A DNA stretch of 17,244 nucleotides, from assembly GCA_964423205.1 (NCBI GenBank), contig CAYRDX010000078.1, forward strand, positions 1 to 17,244, given 5' to 3'. Below are positions 13,890 to 17,244 of this stretch, one piece after another; the first letter of the stretch is position 1, and each line of letters starts with the position of its first letter. Under the pieces are notes generated by a model, which saw nothing but the letters and a program-made list of their open reading frames with translations, was not told the origin of the DNA and did no database searches. The position numbers were made by a program, and so were the translations under genes. This DNA comes from UBA6168 sp964423205. Its GTDB lineage: Bacteria > Bacteroidota > Bacteroidia > Chitinophagales > Saprospiraceae.

Positions 13890-15713
13890 CTAAAACTCCA
13901 TCCTTCCCCTTTCAATATTCAACCTAACCCCCATTCCAAAATAACTTTCATTGCTGGAGAGGGAAGGTAGATCACTGTTCTTCTTGCGAAGGAAATAATG
14001 TACATCGAGGAAGAGATTGTGGCGGAGCTCGTAACAGATATCGAGGCCGAGGAGGGTAGTGGTGGCGTGAATTCCCTGTCCGATTTCGTTGCCGTATTCT
14101 TTGACCCGGGAAGTATTGGGAAGAAGAATGTTGCTGCCCCAGTTTTGACCAGCAGGGTCGTCGCCTGTTTTCATGCGAAAGACTCTGGTTTCAACAGTCC
14201 ATTTATGAGTGGGCTGATAACGCAGCAAAAAGAGGATTTCCCGAAAATTGGAGCCAAGTGGGTGTGCCAAAGCCTGATTATAATGGGAGTAACTTGGACC
14301 CACGGAATCGTAGTGGGAGTAGGTATAGGGTCTGACAGCATTGTATTCCAGTTGAAGGTCGAGGTTTTCTACCCCTAAAGCATTGATGTATTTGATGCCA
14401 GATTGCAGACCGATTTTTTTTGCCCACCAGCCAGGTTCGTCAAAGAAAAACTCTTTGAACTTGAATTCATCGAATAGCAATTGCCCGTATAATTGAACCC
14501 TGCGAAACAGGTTCCATTGCAGGTTGGCACCGATCAGCACATTGTCCGGACTTTTCAGAAAATGCTCTACGCTGCGGTATAGAATTACGGGGTTGAGGTA
14601 GTGCAGTTCAAATTGTCCTGTCTCTCCTTCGCGATTGAAAATAGTCGCTTCAAAAAGACCCAAGGTGAGATTGTTGACCGGCCTGATACTCAGGTAATGC
14701 AAGGCCATGTATTTCTTGGGAATCAACTTACTGCTGCTCGGTGCGTTGGAGGACAATGCACTCAATTCGGCAAACAGATTTTGGTAGCGAACCGGGCCAA
14801 TTTCCCAGTTGACTTTCCCGTGCAGGTAATTCTGTGCGAATCCAGACAAAAGCAGGGAGCGGTATCCATTTCCGATGGCGTTTCGTCCATGTCCGAATTG
14901 TAGACCAATATGGCGGGTAGCATTAAATGCCACTGTTCCCTCTGCATTCAGATAATCATAGGCACCTGTAATATTAAAAAACTGGCTGCTGAATCCCTTG
15001 TACAATCCATTTCCAGGCAATGCACTGAACTTTCGAACAAAGCCATCGACATACTCCGGAAATGCGGCCTGATTTTCCATGATGCGCGACCAGAAAAAGA
15101 CCTTCCCATCCAGCCCACCTCTGATTTCCAATCCCCTTTGATTCTCATACAGCCACTCTTTTCCTTCTGCACCTTTGGATACCTGAAAATTCAATACCGG
15201 ATTTACCCTCAGATAGTAGTACTCTCCGTTTGCCTCATAGTAATTGGCCGGACTCCGGTAAAACCATTTCAGAAGCGGTTTCTCTGAAAGCTCATAATTA
15301 ATAGAGTAGGGGCCTTCGCCGTTTCGCTTCGCCACTGCCGGTTCTATCCATTCGTTGTAGTCGCGGAAAATCCGACGGATTTTTGTTGTTTGTTGTCCCG
15401 AAGGGATGAATTGGTTGATAGTTGTTAGTTGATACCCAGAAGATGGGTTTTTGGAGTAGGTGGTGCTATCGAGAAGGTTCGATACATATTGTACAGCATC
15501 TTTAGCCGGATATGGTTTCATTGATGCATGAAAGGGCAGGGGAGTACCGGTTAGTATTTCGAGGCGCTCTAGGGTTTTTTCGTTCGGGTTACCGAGTGAA
15601 ATGTTATTGCTCTGCCCAAAGATGGACGATGGTAAGAGTAATACTGTATTTATAAAAAATAGAGTAAAGAAGTATTTCAAAGCGCTATTGAATTTACTTG
15701 GTGTATTTACCAC
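13890..15713 (-). CDS. Wzi/RemB-like outer-membrane beta-barrel (capsule assembly family)
   Basis: Likely helps display or anchor the exported polysaccharide at the outer membrane. The 607-residue reading has an N-terminal signal peptide (KYFFTLFFINTVLLLPSSIFG, with cleavage probably near the following Gln). A barrel-like body with many alternating aromatic and polar strands follows, ending in a terminal Phe (RGRMEF), the usual end of outer-membrane barrels. Family landmarks are RGLEIRGGLDGKVFFWSRI (193-211), GFSSQFFNITGAYDY and GHGRNAIGNGYRSLLLS (274-290). The GTG at 15713 lies inside an intergenic repeat. TTG at 15680 would give a cleaner signal peptide beginning with Met-Lys, so the start is uncertain. 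The gene ends in TAG directly at an octamer array. A gliding or adhesion role like that of RemB is an alternative. Confidence 0.85.
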   Translation of the reverse strand: MVNTPSKFNSALKYFFTLFFINTVLLLPSSIFGQSNNISLGNPNEKTLERLEILTGTPLPFHASMKPYPAKDAVQYVSNLLDSTTYSKNPSSGYQLTTINQFIPSGQQTTKIRRIFRDYNEWIEPAVAKRNGEGPYSINYELSEKPLLKWFYRSPANYYEANGEYYYLRVNPVLNFQVSKGAEGKEWLYENQRGLEIRGGLDGKVFFWSRIMENQAAFPEYVDGFVRKFSALPGNGLYKGFSSQFFNITGAYDYLNAEGTVAFNATRHIGLQFGHGRNAIGNGYRSLLLSGFAQNYLHGKVNWEIGPVRYQNLFAELSALSSNAPSSSKLIPKKYMALHYLSIRPVNNLTLGLFEATIFNREGETGQFELHYLNPVILYRSVEHFLKSPDNVLIGANLQWNLFRRVQLYGQLLFDEFKFKEFFFDEPGWWAKKIGLQSGIKYINALGVENLDLQLEYNAVRPYTYSHYDSVGPSYSHYNQALAHPLGSNFREILFLLRYQPTHKWTVETRVFRMKTGDDPAGQNWGSNILLPNTSRVKEYGNEIGQGIHATTTLLGLDICYELRHNLFLDVHYFLRKKNSDLPSLSSNESYFGMGVRLNIERGRMEF

Positions 15714-15806
15714 GGAGTTCCTCTGTGTTTCTTAGTGTTCTCGGTGTCTCCGTGGTAATAAAATTGCTCTCTGTGTTTCTTCGTGCTGTCCGTGCCTCTG
15801 TGGTGA
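15707..15806. repeat. Degenerate 9-bp-period repeat, two 37-bp copies, with 11-bp inverted repeat
   Basis: Two related 37-bp copies (15722-15758 and 15770-15806), each built of four degenerate 9-mers of the type TCTGTGTTT/CTCGGTGTC. TTACCACGGAG (15707-15717) is the exact inverse of CTCCGTGGTAA (15748-15758), giving an 11-bp stem. The minus strand shows the widespread 'CACAGAG/CACGGAG' type of intergenic repeat. It fills most of the gap between the fucose synthase and the Wzi-like gene, and includes that gene's GTG start codon. Confidence 0.85.
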
Positions 15807-15821
15807 AAAAAAAACTTGTCA

Positions 15822-16745
15822 TCAATTCCAATCCAAGCCTTCATACACTGAACGAATCCCATCAACGAGTTTAATGTTCGCTTTCCATCCCAAAACATGT
15901 AACTTACTCACATCCATCAGTTTGCGGGGAGTGCCGTCTGGTTTGGAGAGGTCGTGCACAATATTGCCCTTGTAGCCCACAATGTCTTTAATTAAGAGAG
16001 CAAGGTCCCTGATGCTGATATCCACACCTGTTCCTATGTTCACGAAGCCGGGTTCATTGTAATTGTTCATCAGGAAAAAACAGGCATCGGCGAGGTCATC
16101 AACGTGCATGAATTCGCGCAGAGGAGAGCCCGTTCCCCATAATACCACTTCCGGACTTCCATTGACTTTGGCTTCATGAAATTTGCGAATCAGGGCAGGC
16201 AAAACGTGTGAAGTTTCCAGGTCGTAATTGTCGTTGGGGCCGTACAGATTGGTGGGCATGACGGAGATGAAATTGCAGCCATATTGTGCTCTGTAAGCAT
16301 CACAAAGTTTTATTCCCGCTATCTTGGCAATGGCATAAGGCTCATTGGTGTCTTCCAATAGGCCCGTCAGCAAGTATTCCTCTTTTAATGGTTGTGGTGC
16401 CAACTTTGGATAAATGCAGGAAGAACCCAAAAACAGCAACTTCTTTACCCCGTGCTTCCATGCCGCATGAATCACATTGGCCTCAATCATCAGGTTGTCG
16501 TACAGGAACTCCGCCCGGTAGGTATTGTTGGCCAATATGCCTCCCACCTTCGCCGCTGCCAGAAAAACGTATTCCGGCTGTTCTCGTCTGAAAAACTCTT
16601 CTACTTCATCCTGCCGGATAAGGTCGAGCTGGCTGAACTCCCGGGTAACGATATTCGTATAGCCCTCTTTTATGAGTTTCCTATGAATAGCAGAGCCGAC
16701 CATGCCACTGTGTCCGGCGATGTAGATTGTTGCTAAACTTTGCAA
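15822..16745 (-). CDS. fcl: GDP-L-fucose synthase (GDP-4-keto-6-deoxymannose epimerase/reductase)
   Basis: Converts GDP-4-keto-6-deoxy-D-mannose to GDP-L-fucose with NADPH. The 307-residue short-chain dehydrogenase has the nucleotide-binding motif IAGHSGMVGSA (9-19), AAAKVGGI (63-70), the catalytic Ser within SSCIYPK (108-114), and the YxxxK pair in YAIAK (137-141). The SSCIYP segment followed by a long EEYLLTG and EPYAIAKIAG is characteristic of fucose synthases. The start is TTG at 16745: an in-frame stop lies at 16764-16766, and no ATG precedes the Rossmann motif. The leader consists of an A8 tract and an AATCGGTT octamer array. It shares the GDP-mannose branch with manC. The required 4,6-dehydratase gene would have to lie outside the window. 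Confidence 0.95.
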   Translation of the reverse strand: MQSLATIYIAGHSGMVGSAIHRKLIKEGYTNIVTREFSQLDLIRQDEVEEFFRREQPEYVFLAAAKVGGILANNTYRAEFLYDNLMIEANVIHAAWKHGVKKLLFLGSSCIYPKLAPQPLKEEYLLTGLLEDTNEPYAIAKIAGIKLCDAYRAQYGCNFISVMPTNLYGPNDNYDLETSHVLPALIRKFHEAKVNGSPEVVLWGTGSPLREFMHVDDLADACFFLMNNYNEPGFVNIGTGVDISIRDLALLIKDIVGYKGNIVHDLSKPDGTPRKLMDVSKLHVLGWKANIKLVDGIRSVYEGLDWN

Positions 16746-16757
16746 TTGCTTTTTTTT

Positions 16758-16805
16758 AATCGGTTAACCGGTTAATCGGTTATTTGGTTAATCGGTTATT
16801 TGGAT
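16758..16805. repeat. Tandem octamer array, unit AATCGGTT/ATTTGGTT
   Basis: Six contiguous 8-bp units: AATCGGTT, AACCGGTT, AATCGGTT, ATTTGGTT, AATCGGTT, ATTTGGAT. It begins 12 bases upstream of the fucose-synthase TTG start, preceded by a run of eight T on the plus strand, and its last unit overlaps the stop codon of the second S23-type gene (16796-16798). Confidence 0.93.
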
Positions 16806-17179
16806 TGGAAGTGTTTTTTTAGGGCGTTAATTTTGTTGGACAATTCGAACAGTGTGTCATTAAAAGAGTCTCTTTCTTCTTTGGAAATAAATTCCAAATC
16901 GCAGGCGATATCCAGGCAGCTTGTAACCTCTAGTAAACTGCTAAAGGAATTCTAATTTGCAATACTAAAGGCTATTTCTATGAATCTAATTTTGTCTTTG
17001 TTCGAAAATCGACCACTGCCTTCGGCAATGTTCAGGCAAATCGAAATGGCAGCTCTTCGTATTTGATTGGTCAGTCCAAACTTTTCTGATTCAGGGAAAT
17101 TTTTCGAAAGCAAAAATATAGCCTTGATTAATTGCCTCCCCAAAGCATAAACTTCAAGCTTTTGAAACGAAAATTGCAT
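16796..17179 (-). pseudogene. Four-helix-bundle (S23 type) protein, disrupted by a 24-bp in-frame insertion with TAG
   Basis: From ATG 17179 the frame reads MQFSFQKLEVYALGRQL, FPESEKFGLTNQIRRAAISI, then NIAEGSGR and FIEIAFSIAN, stops at TAG (16952-16954, codon 76), and continues in the same frame SSLLEVTSCLDIACDLEF to TAA at 16796-16798 (127 codons plus stop). Both halves fit the S23 four-helix-bundle family. The stop lies in a 24-bp segment flanked by a duplicated CTAAAGG. Deleting one repeat plus the insert restores EIAF-SSLLEV, the normal family spacing. A TTG at 17188 could add three residues. The subfamily differs from the copy at 13251-13613 (KFGLTNQIRRA against FAKDYRFRDQIR), so the two are not recent duplicates. 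A truncated 75-residue product remains possible. Confidence 0.87.
16941..16971. repeat. 24-bp insertion flanked by CTAAAGG direct repeats
   Basis: CTAAAGG occurs at 16941-16947 and 16965-16971, 24 bp apart. The duplication extends imperfectly by two bases (TGCTAAAGG against TACTAAAGG). The length is a multiple of three and the insert brings in the TAG that stops the second S23-type gene. Replication slippage, or the scar of a small element that made a 7-bp target duplication, are both possible. Confidence 0.75.
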
Positions 17180-17190
17180 ATTTACCAAAT

Positions 17191-17218
17191 AACCTGTCCC
17201 GTCCTAAAAAAAGTTGAC
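17191..17218. other. Possible insertion-sequence end at the right edge
   Basis: The stretch CCTGTCCCGTCC followed by seven A and GTTGACA resembles terminal repeats of some transposases' elements in this phylum, and it starts just upstream of the broken S23-type gene. No transposase and no matching opposite end is visible in the window. This is a weak, pattern-based call. Confidence 0.25.
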
Positions 17219-17244
17219 AAATACGTTAGAAAATAAAAATAATC

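Noticed and set aside
13712..13927. Plus-strand open frame with repeated PLHRYT-like peptides
   Set aside because: It is open only because the 8-bp arrays lack stops in that frame. The peptide repeat is a translation of the octamers and it runs into the end of the Wzi-like gene on the other strand.
15806..15836. Intrinsic terminator after the fucose-synthase gene (T9 on the minus strand)
   Set aside because: The T-tract is present, but the only stem before it is CTTG/CAAG, four base pairs with a 15-base loop, too weak to call.
15707..15898. Minus-strand 63-codon frame ending in HRG/KKHR-rich peptide
   Set aside because: The first part is an out-of-frame reading of the fucose-synthase gene and the rest is the 9-bp-period intergenic repeat. 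No family resemblance.
13539..16954. Amber (TAG) recoding to a sense codon, suggested by TAG in two otherwise intact genes
   Set aside because: The Wzi-like gene ends in TAG right after the barrel's terminal Phe, and the CE4-like deacetylase also ends in TAG where expected, so TAG works as a normal stop here. One of the two internal TAGs came with an insertion. Two independent losses are simpler.

Overview
The window is most of a surface-polysaccharide (O-antigen or capsule type) locus from a member of the Bacteroidetes. That assignment rests on the gene families: a Wzi/RemB-like outer-membrane beta-barrel, a WbqC protein, a CE4-like deacetylase with the N-terminal extension seen in this phylum, FkbM and PIG-L tailoring enzymes, and free-standing S23-type four-helix-bundle genes. 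Weak or absent Shine-Dalgarno sequences, many non-ATG starts and short tandem repeats between genes fit too. I cannot name a genus. No rRNA, tRNA, CRISPR array or complete insertion sequence is visible.

Layout. 1-1490 (minus): the ATP-binding subunit (cut by the left edge) and permease of a Wzt/Wzm-type polysaccharide ABC exporter. 1489-3796 (plus): two GT4-type glycosyltransferases, the only plus-strand genes, visibly AT-richer than their flanks. 3754-10720 (minus): a tightly packed, mostly overlapping run, read in transcription order as FemAB/GNAT-like transferase, glycosyltransferase, UDP-HexNAc 2-epimerase, PIG-L deacetylase, FkbM methyltransferase, WbqC protein and CE4-like deacetylase. 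10723-16745 (minus): GDP-fucose synthase, Wzi-like barrel, mannose-1-phosphate guanylyltransferase and a GT4 glycosyltransferase, with true spacers between them. The right end holds a second broken S23-type gene and a possible insertion-sequence end.

How the genes fit together. ManC makes GDP-mannose, and the fucose synthase completes GDP-L-fucose using a 4,6-dehydratase that is not in this window. The epimerase supplies a ManNAc-type UDP-sugar. Four glycosyltransferases build the glycan. FkbM, two unrelated deacetylases, WbqC and the FemAB-like protein probably decorate it. The ABC exporter moves the finished chain across the inner membrane, and the Wzi-like barrel acts at the outer membrane.

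Most unusual features. Every true spacer in the right-hand half (11941-16805) is filled by a different short tandem array with a 7-, 8- or 9-bp period. These arrays run almost from the stop codon of one gene to the start codon of the next, and so cover the leaders of four polysaccharide genes. Two S23-type genes sit against the 8-bp arrays. Each is otherwise intact but carries one in-frame TAG: one is an isolated nonsense codon, the other came in with a 24-bp insertion. I see no evidence for an entirely new enzymatic system. The array architecture and the compact sugar-tailoring run are the parts that most deserve follow-up.
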